Assembly: GCA_958296095.1 (NCBI GenBank)
Contig: OY282434.1
Location: 1,270,001-1,334,000, forward strand
Length of the DNA: 64,000 nt
Direction of reading: 5' to 3'
From: an uncultured Oligoflexales bacterium
Lineage (GTDB): Bacteria > Bdellovibrionota_B > Oligoflexia > Oligoflexales > JAPPIL01
The notes beneath the pieces are model-generated. The model did no database searches. It had not been told where the DNA came from and saw only the letters and a list, made by a program, of their open reading frames with translations. Shown piece after piece: positions 1 to 9,783 of the stretch. How positions within the stretch are numbered: position 1 is the stretch's first letter; the number at the start of each line of letters is the position of its first letter. The translations under genes and the position numbers were made by a program.

Positions 1-1378
1 TGCCGATCACTTCCGAGAACAATGTTTCGTGATACATGACCTGCTGTCCCGCGAAAGTTTTGCGCGCCCCTAGCCAGAAGGGACTGGTGCGGGTGTCGTA
101 GCGTGCATCCAACTCGCAAGCCGCGAAGACAGGATTGAAGTGCGTGGCTTGTTCTGGGTTCAGATTGGCGGCATCTTCCTCGCGCATGTGTGGAATTTCG
201 AGGCAGATTTTGATGCGGTGGCCGTTCCACTTGGCAAACACTGGCGTGCCTCCGACATCCTTGCCGTTATTAGGAACTTGTCCGAGCGTATTGACGGGGC
301 GAGCATAGAGGGTCAACAAATTCTGCCTATCTGTCGCGGCATCGGCATCGGGGCGTTCACTGTGAAACAGTTCCTGCAGCACATACCACAGGGCGTTGGC
401 AGGTGGCTTGCGGCGCAAAACGCTGATGATGATGTCATGTGCCAACTGCTCGGCACGGTCGAGTTGTTCACGTCGCAACGCATTCCTTATTTTGCGCACG
501 TGGGTGACGATGAAGTGATGCAAGCGCAAAAAAGATCGACAGACCTCTACAGGCTGTTCGCCCCCACCCATGACATTATCGATATTGCGAATAAAAGCGG
601 AGTGAGCCTTAACCTGTGCCTTGATGCGCGGGAAGAGTCTGGTTAGCACGCCATGTCCCGCAGGCACGACTGACATGCAGTGGTTGTCGTCGCGGTAAGG
701 TTTACCATCGGGCAGCAAACGCACCGTGCAGAGATCGCCCTTCTGCTCGAAGAACATGGCATCGCCGTAAATACAGTGGGCGGAAGACCTGCTCCTGAAC
801 AAACGCCCGCTGCGCTCAGGGATGATAAACGCCTGCTTCTCTAGCGCACCGATGGCACGATGCTCGGCCACCTTGAAGGCGAAGAACGAGTAGTCTTCCA
901 GCACGCAGGGATGAAACGCTTTGGGGAATGGGAACAGCCCTAGCGAGGAGGAGCGTTCTTCATCGAGGGTAGCATCTTCTACGTCCTCGCCGCTTTTAAT
1001 CATGTCACGCACGCTGTAGAAAAGCGGCAGCCGCAACATTTCGGCCTGCTTTAAATGCTGCAACTCGGCACGCACTGCCTGATAGTCACCCTTCCGTATC
1101 AATCGGGTCAACTTGTCAAGCGGCCGCAGAAAACGACTCGCGGCCCCCGCGGCGGGCACAAGAGCGATAAAGTTCTGCAACACGTCAACCGCGGCATCGG
1201 TGAGGTAAAGCAACTCGTCGAGTGGCAGGATACCACCGTTGTCACACCGACAGGTGTCAATAACTGGGAAGACAGGCTGCGGTTCTGCGGTTAAACGACG
1301 GTGGTGCAATTCTACTTCTTCAGGGTCAAGCCCGTCCCAACTGGCTTCTTCGCCCAGATCGTATGCTCTTCTCGGCAC
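1..1378 (-). CDS. DUF4301 family protein, 3' end off the window
   Basis: An open frame of 459 codons runs off the left edge of the window, so its C-terminus is missing. The start is GTG at 1378-1376, preceded six bases away by a perfect GGAGG. Residues about 75-83 read PAAGAASRF, and near residue 412 there is a THFNPVF motif. I recognise both as hallmarks of DUF4301, a poorly characterised family of about 500 residues with a nucleotidyltransferase-like (sugar-nucleotide pyrophosphorylase) appearance. The substrate is unknown and I do not assign one. Repeat DNA begins just upstream of the ribosome binding site. The 168-codon plus-strand frame at 140-646 is antisense to this gene and is not real. 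Confidence 0.72.
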   Translation of the reverse strand, partial: MPRRAYDLGEEASWDGLDPEEVELHHRRLTAEPQPVFPVIDTCRCDNGGILPLDELLYLTDAAVDVLQNFIALVPAAGAASRFLRPLDKLTRLIRKGDYQAVRAELQHLKQAEMLRLPLFYSVRDMIKSGEDVEDATLDEERSSSLGLFPFPKAFHPCVLEDYSFFAFKVAEHRAIGALEKQAFIIPERSGRLFRSRSSAHCIYGDAMFFEQKGDLCTVRLLPDGKPYRDDNHCMSVVPAGHGVLTRLFPRIKAQVKAHSAFIRNIDNVMGGGEQPVEVCRSFLRLHHFIVTHVRKIRNALRREQLDRAEQLAHDIIISVLRRKPPANALWYVLQELFHSERPDADAATDRQNLLTLYARPVNTLGQVPNNGKDVGGTPVFAKWNGHRIKICLEIPHMREEDAANLNPEQATHFNPVFAACELDARYDTRTSPFWLGARKTFAGQQVMYHETLFSEVIG

Positions 1379-1429
1379 TGCTTGCCTCCAACCCAGCGCG
1401 GTCGTTATACAGGCGTTGCCTATGCATGT

Positions 1430-3068
1430 ATATCGGATTTTTTTCAGGGGGTTACTACACACGGCCTCGCCCCGCCCTTCATAGGGCTCTCGGTAGGCAA
1501 GAGGTCTAATGGCAAAGAGCGAGAGGCAAAGACCTTCCTTAGCCCGTACCCCCGTTATCTTGGCACGGCGCAGACCTACCGAGAAACTCCCCACGAATAT
1601 GTATAAGCACATGCCTTATGCAAAAAAATAATCTGGTTGCAGTATTGGCAATATCTGCGGTCGTTTTCGCACGGTCTCCCCGTGCCGTTCATGAAGCTCT
1701 CGGTAGGCAAGAGGTGGGGGCAACCGCGAGAAGGCTTGGGGGCAAGCTTAAACGCAATACAGGGAAATCTGAGGCAAGGACACCACTTAGCACGTATCTC
1801 CGTTGTCTTGGCGAGGCGCAGCCCTACCGATAAACTCTCCCCTGAAATAGGTGTAAGCACATGCCTTGTGCGAAAGCATAATCTGAACGCAATAGCGAGT
1901 GGTATGAGGACAGGGAGCGAGCTAGGAAGCGAGCGATACAGAAAGCCGCAGCGTAGCGAACGGCCTCGCCCCGCCATTCATGGAGCTCTCGGTAGGCAAG
2001 AGGTCTGATGACAGGCAGGGAGGCCTGAGGGCAAGCTTGAACGCAACCGCCGAGAGGCAAAGACCTTCCTTAGCCCAAACCTCCGTTATCTTGGCACGGC
2101 ACAGACCTGCCGAGAAACTCTCCCTCAACAGATGTAGGCACATGTCTTGTGCGAAAGAATAACCTGGTTGCAGTATTGGCAGTATTTGTGGTCGAGTTTT
2201 CGCACGGTCTTGCCGCGCCCTTCACGGAGCTCTCGGTAGGCAAGATTGAGCGCGACAGCCAAGAAGTTTGAGCGCAAGCAGAGAGGCTTGGGGGCAAGGA
2301 CACCACTTAACACAAACCTCCGTTATCTTGGCACGGCACAGCCCTGTCGAGAAACTCGACCTGAGCATGTATAAGCACATGCTTTATCTAAAAGCATAAT
2401 CTAACAACAATATGGCAGTATCTGTGGTCGAGTTTTCGCACGGTCTCGCCCCGCCATTCATGGAGCTCTCGGTAGGCAAGAGGTCTGATGACAGGCAGGG
2501 AGGCCTGAGGGCAAGCTTGAACGCAACCGCCGAGAGGCAAAGACCTTCCTTAGCCCAAACCTCCGTTATCTTGGCACGGCACAGACCTGCCGAGAAACTC
2601 TCCCTCAACAGATGTAGGCACATGTCTTGTGCGAAAGAATAACCTGGTTGCAGTATTGGCAGTATTTGTGGTCGAGTTTTCGCACGGTCTTGCCGCGCCC
2701 TTCACGGAGCTCTCGGTAGGCAAGATTGAGCGCGACAGCCAAGAAGTTTGAGCGCAAGCAGAGAGGCTTGGGGGCAAGGACACCACTTAACACAAACCTC
2801 CGTTATCTTGGCACGGCACAGCCCTACCGAGAAACTCGACCTGAGCATGTATAAGCACATGCTTTATCTAAAAACATAATCTAACGACAATATGGCAGTA
2901 TCTGTGGTCGAGTTTTCGCACGGTCTTGCCGTGCCGTTCATGGAACCCTCGGTAGGCAAGAGGTGGGGGCAACTGCCGAGAGACTTGGGGGCAAGCAGCG
3001 AGCTAGGAAGCGAGCGATACAAAAAGCAGCGTAGCGAGCGAAGCGAGCGTTACAAAAAAGCCGCGTTA
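1430..3068 (+). repeat. mosaic block of the interspersed repeat family
   Basis: No credible gene lies between the DUF4301 start and the end of the UvrA paralogue. The block is built from recurring modules. One module (A) contains CTCCGTTATCTTGGCACGG, CCTACCGAGAAACTC and GCACATGCCTTGTGC. A second (B) contains GGTCGAGTTTTCGCACGGTC and GAGCTCTCGGTAGGCAAGAG. A third (C) contains GAGCTAGGAAGCGAGCG then a TACAAAAAGC tail. Variants of each occur several times here. The right end is module C, directly after the stop codon of the minus-strand UvrA paralogue. Confidence 0.85.
1961..2920 (+). repeat. 480-bp tandem duplication
   Basis: Positions 1961-2440 and 2441-2920 are two nearly identical copies of a 480-bp stretch containing repeat modules A and B. 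Only a handful of substitutions separate them, so the duplication is recent. Because 480 is a multiple of three, spurious reading frames repeat identically in both copies. Confidence 0.9.
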
Positions 3069-3069
3069 C

Positions 3070-5445
3070 CTAGGGTGCTCCTTCCCGCAACAATCGACCG
3101 CCATAGCGTCCGCCGCCGGGCCCCAGCTGGATGAGCCAATCGCTGGCCGCGCTGAGCTCGGCGTTGTGCTCGATTAAGACGAGTGTTGCGCCTGCGTCAC
3201 GTAACTTTTGTAAAACCTGCAACAATTTAGCAATGTCTTCGCAGTGCAAACCTCGGCCCGGCTCGTCGAGCAGTAGTAGTGTATTGCGGTCGGCTTTGGC
3301 GAGGCAGGGCACGAGTTGCAAGCGCTGGCTTTCACCACCTGAGAGCTGCGCGGTGGTGCGGCCGAGCTGCAGATGACCGAGACCGAGATCGATAGCGGCT
3401 TGCAGCACAGCATGCACCTTACTGAAGTTGCAAAAAAATTTCGCCGCCCTGTCGATACTCAAGTCCAGTATGGCAGGGAGACTTAAACCACGCCACGTTA
3501 TGTCGTCGAGGGCCGCATCGTAACGCCGCCCGCGGCAAACATGGCAAGGTGTCGGAGGCAGGTAGGCAACACTCGCCGCAACTACCCCTGCACCGCGACA
3601 GTGAGCACAACGCCCGCGGCTAGCAGCACTCAAAGAAAAATCAGTGGCACTGAAGCCAGCGATTTGGCTCTCTTTTAGTTGCCCCAACAGCCGCCGTAGC
3701 CAACCAAAAATATCGAGCTGCATGGCTACCATACTGCGTTGTCGTGGCTGCAAGGGACGGCGATCGACGAAATAAATTTTGCGCAACGTTTCAAAACCAC
3801 GTAGCTGACAACGATCGCTGACATCCCCACGTGCACGTGCTTGCAAGGCGCGATAGAGACAGCCTTCAATCAAACTCGACTTGCCCGCCCCCGCGACACC
3901 TGTAACTATATTGATGCCGCGCGGCAGCAGCCGCACGCGCTCGATGTGCAGATTATTGACCCGAGACGGCAGGATTTCCAACAATTCCCGCGGCGCCGCG
4001 GCTAGTGTTTGGGGCACTGGCGGCTGGGCGCGACACAAAAATTCTGCGGTTGGCGAAACGGTGCGGAAACGGGCGCACTCGCTAAAAGTAAAGCTCGCTA
4101 TCACCTCTCCCCCCTGTTCGCCCCCGCCACGACCGAGATCGATGATATGATCGGCTTTCTCCAGAATGACGCGGCTATGGTCGACGATGATGACGGTGTT
4201 GCCGTTGTGCTTGAGGTGCACAAATTTCTGCCACAGCTGTTCAACCTCTACGGCGGCCAAGCCCTGACTTGGTTCATCGAAGATATAGATGACACCGTTT
4301 AAATTTTCGTTGAGCAAAGTAGCAATCCTGATTTTTTGCAACTCACCGCTCGACAGGCTGTGCAGTCGGGTGGCTAAAGTCAAATAGTCGAGACCGAGTT
4401 CCTGCAGTTGTAAGAGCTCACCCCTCAGCTGCTGCAACACCGTGCGCAAGGGCGTGGCTAGCTTCGGGGTGGTGAGCAGTTGCCGGACCACCCCTTGCAG
4501 GCTGTCAAGTGTCATGTTTCTGATTTGTGGCAACGAGTGCGTGGCAAGCGTGATCGCATGCAGGTCAGCCCGCAAACCTGTGCCGGAGCAGGCAGAGCAA
4601 GGGTGCGTGGCAATGTTGCCCCGACCGCGGCAAGCCTCGCAGTTGTTGGCAAAGTGACGTGCTTCCAGCAGTGGCCAAGTAAAATTGCACACTGAACAGC
4701 TGGCTGCAGTAGAAAAGTGCTGAGCCTGTTGCAATTGTCGCTGCACATAGTGTGTGGCACTGCAGCGCCCGTTGCCGACCAGCAGTGCCAGCTCGATGCT
4801 GCGTGCTAGGCGTTCCCCCTCTCTGCGGCGAATGACATCGATGACCGCATTGACCGTGTTAGCACGAGTGACTGCAGGCAAGGCCTGGTCGTCATCGAGA
4901 GCATAAAGCTTGCCGTCGATGATAACGCGCAGGTATTTTTGTCGCAGGGTATGCCAATCTTTTGCCGTATATTTTTTGGCGGGCAACGGTGCCGCGAGCA
5001 CGAGGTTGGTGTTGGCAGGGCCAGTAAGCAGTGCATCCCTGATGCTCGTGTGCGTGTGTGCTGTCGTCGGAATATTATGCTGGGGGCATTTTCTCACCCC
5101 TAGCGCGGCAAACAAGATGCGCCACAACTCGCTGAGACCTGTAGCTCCTCCGACAGATGCTGTCGCGTGCGGGGTGGGCAGAGCTTGCGGCAAGATCAAG
5201 GCGGGGGACAAGCCGCTGATGGCCTTAACCGCGGGGCGGGTGAAGCCGCGTAGCAGTTTGCGCGCATGCAACGACATGGTGTTGAAAAAACGCCGCTGGG
5301 CTTCACGCAAAATAACGTTCAGCACCAACGTGCTCTTACCAGCACCACTTACCCCGCTGACGACGGTGATGGCATGGCGGGCAATGCGCACGTCGATGTT
5401 GCGCAAGTTATGTTCAGATGCCCCTTTGATGACGATATCAGGCAT
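3070..5445 (-). CDS. UvrA-like ABC ATPase (UvrA paralogue)
   Basis: A 791-residue tandem ABC ATPase of the UvrA family. The first Walker A is GVSGAGKST at residues 31-39, the first signature LSSGELQ at 364-370, and Walker B VIYIFDEPS at about 385-393. Cys pairs at 250/253, about 269/272 and 283/286 form a zinc module, and a second one (CAHC and CHVC) precedes the second signature LSGGESQRL. A segment resembling the UvrB-binding region is retained at about 165-225. Genuine UvrA is about 940 residues, so this shorter form is more likely a UvrA2-type paralogue, perhaps in damage tolerance or self-resistance, than the main excision-repair subunit. Its start overlaps the pdxA end by eight bases, so the two are probably co-transcribed. 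Interspersed repeat starts right after its stop codon. Confidence 0.8.
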   Translation of the reverse strand: MPDIVIKGASEHNLRNIDVRIARHAITVVSGVSGAGKSTLVLNVILREAQRRFFNTMSLHARKLLRGFTRPAVKAISGLSPALILPQALPTPHATASVGGATGLSELWRILFAALGVRKCPQHNIPTTAHTHTSIRDALLTGPANTNLVLAAPLPAKKYTAKDWHTLRQKYLRVIIDGKLYALDDDQALPAVTRANTVNAVIDVIRRREGERLARSIELALLVGNGRCSATHYVQRQLQQAQHFSTAASCSVCNFTWPLLEARHFANNCEACRGRGNIATHPCSACSGTGLRADLHAITLATHSLPQIRNMTLDSLQGVVRQLLTTPKLATPLRTVLQQLRGELLQLQELGLDYLTLATRLHSLSSGELQKIRIATLLNENLNGVIYIFDEPSQGLAAVEVEQLWQKFVHLKHNGNTVIIVDHSRVILEKADHIIDLGRGGGEQGGEVIASFTFSECARFRTVSPTAEFLCRAQPPVPQTLAAAPRELLEILPSRVNNLHIERVRLLPRGINIVTGVAGAGKSSLIEGCLYRALQARARGDVSDRCQLRGFETLRKIYFVDRRPLQPRQRSMVAMQLDIFGWLRRLLGQLKESQIAGFSATDFSLSAASRGRCAHCRGAGVVAASVAYLPPTPCHVCRGRRYDAALDDITWRGLSLPAILDLSIDRAAKFFCNFSKVHAVLQAAIDLGLGHLQLGRTTAQLSGGESQRLQLVPCLAKADRNTLLLLDEPGRGLHCEDIAKLLQVLQKLRDAGATLVLIEHNAELSAASDWLIQLGPGGGRYGGRLLREGAP

Positions 5446-6412
5446 CAGTTGCGTTGCTCAAATAAGCATCGATAATCTTAAAACAAGCGACAAAACTTTG
5501 CGGGTTGGCGCGGTCTTTGCCGTACAGGTCAGCCGCGGGGCCGTGATCGGGGGCGACGCGCAAAATCGGCAAGCCACCACTGAGGTTGACAGCATCGTAG
5601 GCCGCGCAAGCTTTAAGCGGTGCAAGACCTTGATCGTGGTAGATTGCCAGCACACCGTCGTACTCGCCGCGGCGGGCGGGATAAAAAATACTGTCGGCAG
5701 CATGCGGCCCTGTAACTGTGCCATCGATTTCTTTTTGCGCCGCGGCAATTGCAGGGGCGATAATGTCTGTATCCTCAGCGCCGCAGAGACCGCCATCACC
5801 GCAGTGCGGGTTGAAGCCACAGACGGCGATGCGAGGTTGCGGGCGGGACAGTTGCGTGCTGAGCGTGCGGGCAAAAAGTTTCAGCTTGCTATATACCAGT
5901 GACACGGTCAGCGCCGCGGGCAGTTCACGGATGGCAAGGTGATTGGTGACGAGACCGACATTCAATTCAGCACTGCTCAGCACCATGATTGTCTCGCAAT
6001 CGTAGCACTGCGCAAAAAATTCCGTCTGCCCCCGCCAGGCAAACCCAGCGCGAGCACAAGCCTGCTTATCGATGGGGCAGGTCAGCACGGCATAGCGGCC
6101 GCGGTAACTGAGGTCGCACAAACTCTGCAGGGCGGCGGTGGCAAGGGTGCCGCGTTGCTGTGCGCTGAGGGCCGTGGTTGAAACGCAGCAATCGCTACGC
6201 CCAATGTCGTAAAAATAATTACCGGGTGGTAAGCCCTCGGCAAAATCAAGCGAGGCTAATGGCGTGAAGGGCAGTTGTGGCTTGCCTTGCGTCTGCTCCT
6301 GCCAGTGCCGAGCACTGCCGATAATTACCAGCGGATATGGACGTGGTAGCAGGCGCTGCAGGATCGCGATGGAGATGCTGTGTGGATCACCGAGCGTTAT
6401 GAGCAGCATCAC
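5438..6412 (-). CDS. pdxA: 4-hydroxythreonine-4-phosphate dehydrogenase
   Basis: PdxA oxidises 4-phosphohydroxy-L-threonine with NAD in pyridoxal phosphate synthesis. The protein has 324 residues, the normal family length. It shows the N-terminal LITLGDP motif, the metal-ligand regions VTNHLA, NPHCGDGG and YHDQGLAPLK, and a C-terminal VAPDHGPAADL motif matching the family DHGTALDLAG pattern. It overlaps the downstream UvrA paralogue by eight bases. pdxH, another B6 gene, lies 4 kb away on the other strand. The N-terminal glycine-rich loop is somewhat divergent (GDPHSISI in place of the usual GDPAGIGP), so an altered substrate within the PdxA family is possible. Confidence 0.85.
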   Translation of the reverse strand: MMLLITLGDPHSISIAILQRLLPRPYPLVIIGSARHWQEQTQGKPQLPFTPLASLDFAEGLPPGNYFYDIGRSDCCVSTTALSAQQRGTLATAALQSLCDLSYRGRYAVLTCPIDKQACARAGFAWRGQTEFFAQCYDCETIMVLSSAELNVGLVTNHLAIRELPAALTVSLVYSKLKLFARTLSTQLSRPQPRIAVCGFNPHCGDGGLCGAEDTDIIAPAIAAAQKEIDGTVTGPHAADSIFYPARRGEYDGVLAIYHDQGLAPLKACAAYDAVNLSGGLPILRVAPDHGPAADLYGKDRANPQSFVACFKIIDAYLSNATDA

Positions 6413-6521
6413 TTCCCCTTTTTTGACAACGATAACGCAGGTTAAGCTTGACCACGACCCAGAATGAGGTTATCCTCCCAGACAATCTTTGCCGCGTTAG
6501 TTTTGGTTCGGGTACCTCGGA

Positions 6522-7433
6522 GTGTCAGACTTGGTTTGCGTTCGTGTGGCGGCAGGCACGTTGCTGTCTGCCGTTATTCTGGCTATTAGCAGTTCTCTGC
6601 TCTTTTCTCAAATGTTGCCACAGGTAATCTATGGCGAGGATGATCGTCATGACTTGGATCAGTTTGAGGTCGCACATTGGCGGGAGTTGGCTAAGTCAAC
6701 GGCACTGCTGGTTGATCGCACCCAGGTGCATAAGCTTGAGGGCGAAGCGCACGACTATCGGCTGGCTACAGAGGTGGCTGGCAAAAGATTCGGGCTATGC
6801 CACAGGGAGGCCTTCTGGGAACAGCCGAGTGTGGGCAGCTGTTCTGGTTTTTTGGTCGGCGCCGATGTGTTGGTATCGGCCGCACACTGTTTTCTTGATG
6901 TGGGTGCTTGTCAGGTGACGGCGGTGGTGTTCGACTTTTCCTATCACAGTAGCAGCGCCGATCCGACACACTTGCCGCTCAGCAGTGTCTACTTTTGCAA
7001 AGAAGTGCTGGAACGTGTTTACGAGATCGCGGCGGGGTTGGACTTTGCGGTAGTGCGCCTCGATCGTGCCGTGCAGGGCCGGCAGGCCTTGCCCTTGCGC
7101 ACACAGGGTGAGGCTGTCAAAGGTGAGGCGGTGACGGTTATCGGCCACCCGCTGGGCTTACCAACCAAAATAAGTCATGGCAAGATCAGATCGGTGCGCA
7201 AGCGTGACTATTTCACTATCAATGCTGATCTGTGGGTGGGCAACTCTGGCTCGCCTGTATTCGATGCGCACACGGGCACGGTTAACGGACTGGTAGCTCG
7301 TGGTGAAGAAGATTTCATCGTTGATAGTGACGGCAACTGCCAGGTCTCAAAGGTTTGTGATCCTGACGATTGTGATGGCGAACAGGTGATTCGAGCCAAA
7401 TCGTTCGCTGATTTTGTTAAGCCCTACCTGTAG
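6522..7433 (+). CDS. exported trypsin-like (S1) serine protease
   Basis: A 303-residue protein with a hydrophobic N-terminal segment (about residues 8-30) consistent with a signal peptide or anchor. The chymotrypsin-fold catalytic triad is visible: His122 in VSAAHC, Asp174 in GLDFAVVRLD and Ser242 in GNSGSP. Cysteines near each end of the domain (C93, C107, C123, C130, C159 and a C-terminal cluster) suggest disulfides, consistent with secretion. The start used is GTG at 6522 with a weak purine-rich stretch upstream; an internal ATG would remove the signal segment. It stands alone between pdxA (divergent) and a repeat block. Substrate unknown; a secreted or periplasmic role is inferred. Confidence 0.75.
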   Translation: MSDLVCVRVAAGTLLSAVILAISSSLLFSQMLPQVIYGEDDRHDLDQFEVAHWRELAKSTALLVDRTQVHKLEGEAHDYRLATEVAGKRFGLCHREAFWEQPSVGSCSGFLVGADVLVSAAHCFLDVGACQVTAVVFDFSYHSSSADPTHLPLSSVYFCKEVLERVYEIAAGLDFAVVRLDRAVQGRQALPLRTQGEAVKGEAVTVIGHPLGLPTKISHGKIRSVRKRDYFTINADLWVGNSGSPVFDAHTGTVNGLVARGEEDFIVDSDGNCQVSKVCDPDDCDGEQVIRAKSFADFVKPYL

Positions 7434-7489
7434 TAACGCGAATATCTGGTTTTTTCAGGCATAGGCTAAACATCCATCATTTGCACGCA

Positions 7490-8400
7490 ATCGCGAGAAG
7501 GCTTGGGGGCAAGGAGCGAGGGGCCTGATGGCAAGCCTCAACGCAATAACGAGAGGTTTGGGGGCAAGCTTGAACGCAATAGCGAGAGGCAAAGACCTTA
7601 TTTAGCGCAAGTCACCGTTATCTTGGCACGGCGCAGACACTACTTAGCCCGTACCTCCGTTATCTTGGCACGGCGCAGACCTACCGAGAAACTCTCCCCT
7701 GAGATAGGTGCAAACACATGCCTTGTGCTAAAGAATAATCCGACGGCAGTATTGGCAATATTTGTGGTCGAGTTTTCGCACGGTCTCGCTCTGCCGTTCA
7801 TGGAGCTCTATGGTAGGCAAGCCTGAGCGCAATAACGAGAGGTTTGAGCACAAGCAGAGAGACCTAAGGGCAAGCTTGAACGCAATAGCGAGTGGTCTGA
7901 AGGCAAACCTGAACGCAATAACGAGAGGTCTGAGCGCAAGCAGCGAGCTAGGAAGCGAGCGTTACAAAAAGCAGCGCGCCACGGCGCTCTCGGTGGGCAA
8001 GAGGTGTGGGCAACCGCCGAGGAGCCTGAGGCAAGCAAGGGGTTCTGAGGCAAACCCAAGCGGAGCTAGTCCCTTAGCACAAATCTCCGTTGTCTTGGCG
8101 AGGCGCAGCCCTACCGAGAAACTCGCCCCTGAAATAGGTTGTGAGTACATGCCTTATGCAAAAGCATAATCTAACGGCAGTATTGGCAGTATTTATGGTC
8201 GAGTTTTCGTACGGCCTCGCCTCGCCCTTCATAGGGCTCTTGGTGTGCAAGCTTGAACGTAACCGCCGAGAGGTCTGATGGCAAGCAGAGAGGGCGCGCA
8301 GAGTGGCCTGAGAACATGCAGCGAGCTAGAAAGCGAGCGATACAAAAAAGCCGTAGCGCAGCGAGCGCAGCGAGCGCAGCGAGCGTTACAAAGAGCCGCG
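7490..8400 (+). repeat. interspersed repeat block ending inside cca
   Basis: Plus-oriented block with several shuffled and partly doubled modules: GTTATCTTGGCACGGCGCAG occurs twice within about 60 bp near 7610-7680. It ends in module C (GAGCGTTACAAAGAGCCGCG), which runs into the last codons of the minus-strand cca gene. No credible gene is present between 7434 and 8385. A short sequence at about 7438-7465 (CGAATATCTGGTTTTTTCAG) also occurs, with changes, near 1430, 37723, 46333 and, inverted, 48215. Confidence 0.85.
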
Positions 8401-9654
8401 TAGCGCAAGCAGTAGCTGTTCCGCCAGAGCCAGTCCTTCGGCGCGAGTTTGCCACTCACCATCACGGTAGTGCGTCTGCAAGCGCTGCAGCAACTCGCCC
8501 ACCACAGGGCTTGATTCGAGAGCAAAGGCCTGCATTAAATCCGTGCCCCGCAGCGGCAACGCGTGCCGCCGCAGTGCGCCAAACTGTGTCTCGCAGTCGT
8601 GCAGCAAAGAAAGATTGGGGTGAAACGCACCCTCGATACTGCATAGCTTCCAGATGGGATAGTATATTTGCAGGAAGGCATGTCGGGGGGCGTGGCGCTC
8701 GATGTCGTCGAGCAAGGCCATCATCGCCGAGCGGCGAGCCGGCAGGGTGGTGATACGCGGGATGTTTAGCAACAGGGTTAGCACTAGGCGCTGCTGTTGA
8801 TTAGAAAGCTTGAGACGGCGCAAGGTTGCCTCAAGCTGAGGTGAGGTAAGTTCGCCCAACAGCAGTGCCAATCTTGCCAACCAACGATAGGGTGCATCGA
8901 TGGCAGCACTGCGCGCAATTTCTGCCAGGGGCAGTAGTGCACTGAGCTCAGGCAAAATAACGGCGAGCACACCACAGGTCTGCATTGCCTGCACTACCGC
9001 AACGATGTCAGCAATACTCAGCGTCGCCAGCAGTTCCGCGGTAATCCGCTCTTGGCTGATGCCCGCCAAGCCTGTGCACCTGTCACGCACTGCCGCCAAT
9101 GCGTCCTGCCGCGGCTCAAAGCCAAGCTGCGCCTGAAAACGAAACAAGCGCATAATGCGCAGATAATCCTCCTCAATGCGCTGTGCAGGGTCACCGACAA
9201 AGGCTAGGCGTTTAGCTTGCAGGTCGCGGCGTCCCTGAAAAAAGTCATAAACCTGGCCGCGCCGATCCTCAAACATGGCATTGATGGTAAAGTCACGCCG
9301 CGCCGCATCGGCGGCGAAACTTTTGCTGAACACAATTTTGGTAACATGCCGACCATCGGTCTCGATATCACGGCGTAGGGTGGTAATCTCAATCGCACCC
9401 GCGGGGGACAGCAGGGTAATAGTGCCGTGTTTGATGCCTGTGGGAATAGTCCTGTAGCCCGCGGCACGAAAAATCCGCGTCGTCTCCCGTGGTAACGTTG
9501 TCGTAGCAATATCGTAATCTTTAGGGACAACGCCGCGCAGGCGGTCACGCACGCAACCACCAGCGAGCCTCGACTCACCACCAGCACGCTCGATGACCGC
9601 GAGCGCGGCACAGGCCGCGTCATGGACAGCATCATCGCTCACCAGGCCAGACAC
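8386..9654 (-). CDS. cca: CCA tRNA nucleotidyltransferase / poly(A) polymerase family
   Basis: A class II nucleotidyltransferase of 422 residues. Visible motifs are LAGGCVRD (nucleotide-binding loop), KDYDIAT with the catalytic acidic pair, RRDFTINAM, and EEDYLRIMRLFRF at the head-to-neck junction. The overall form resembles the tRNA CCA-adding enzymes common in alphaproteobacteria; I assign CCA addition as the role but cannot exclude poly(A) polymerase. The final codons and the TAA stop lie in an interspersed-repeat module (reverse complement of GAGCGTTACAAAGAGCCGCG), so the natural C-terminus seems to have been replaced or extended by a few repeat-encoded residues. Confidence 0.82.
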   Translation of the reverse strand: MSGLVSDDAVHDAACAALAVIERAGGESRLAGGCVRDRLRGVVPKDYDIATTTLPRETTRIFRAAGYRTIPTGIKHGTITLLSPAGAIEITTLRRDIETDGRHVTKIVFSKSFAADAARRDFTINAMFEDRRGQVYDFFQGRRDLQAKRLAFVGDPAQRIEEDYLRIMRLFRFQAQLGFEPRQDALAAVRDRCTGLAGISQERITAELLATLSIADIVAVVQAMQTCGVLAVILPELSALLPLAEIARSAAIDAPYRWLARLALLLGELTSPQLEATLRRLKLSNQQQRLVLTLLLNIPRITTLPARRSAMMALLDDIERHAPRHAFLQIYYPIWKLCSIEGAFHPNLSLLHDCETQFGALRRHALPLRGTDLMQAFALESSPVVGELLQRLQTHYRDGEWQTRAEGLALAEQLLLALRGSL

Positions 9655-9783
9655 GCTACTGACCTAACTCCAACCGCCTCAATCACCGCTAACTGCCTCT
9701 CGTTGCAGCATCCAACCACAGCTACTGCAATGTCATCGAGGAGCTACGGCTAACGCGACCTAAGCTAATCAACTGCGCGAGCA

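Noticed and set aside
140-646. 168-codon plus-strand frame at the left edge
   Set aside because: Antisense to the DUF4301 gene, which has a proper start, family motifs and a longer open frame.
4910-5902. 330-codon plus-strand frame
   Set aside because: Spans the antisense of both the UvrA paralogue and pdxA; composition is that of a reverse-complement shadow.
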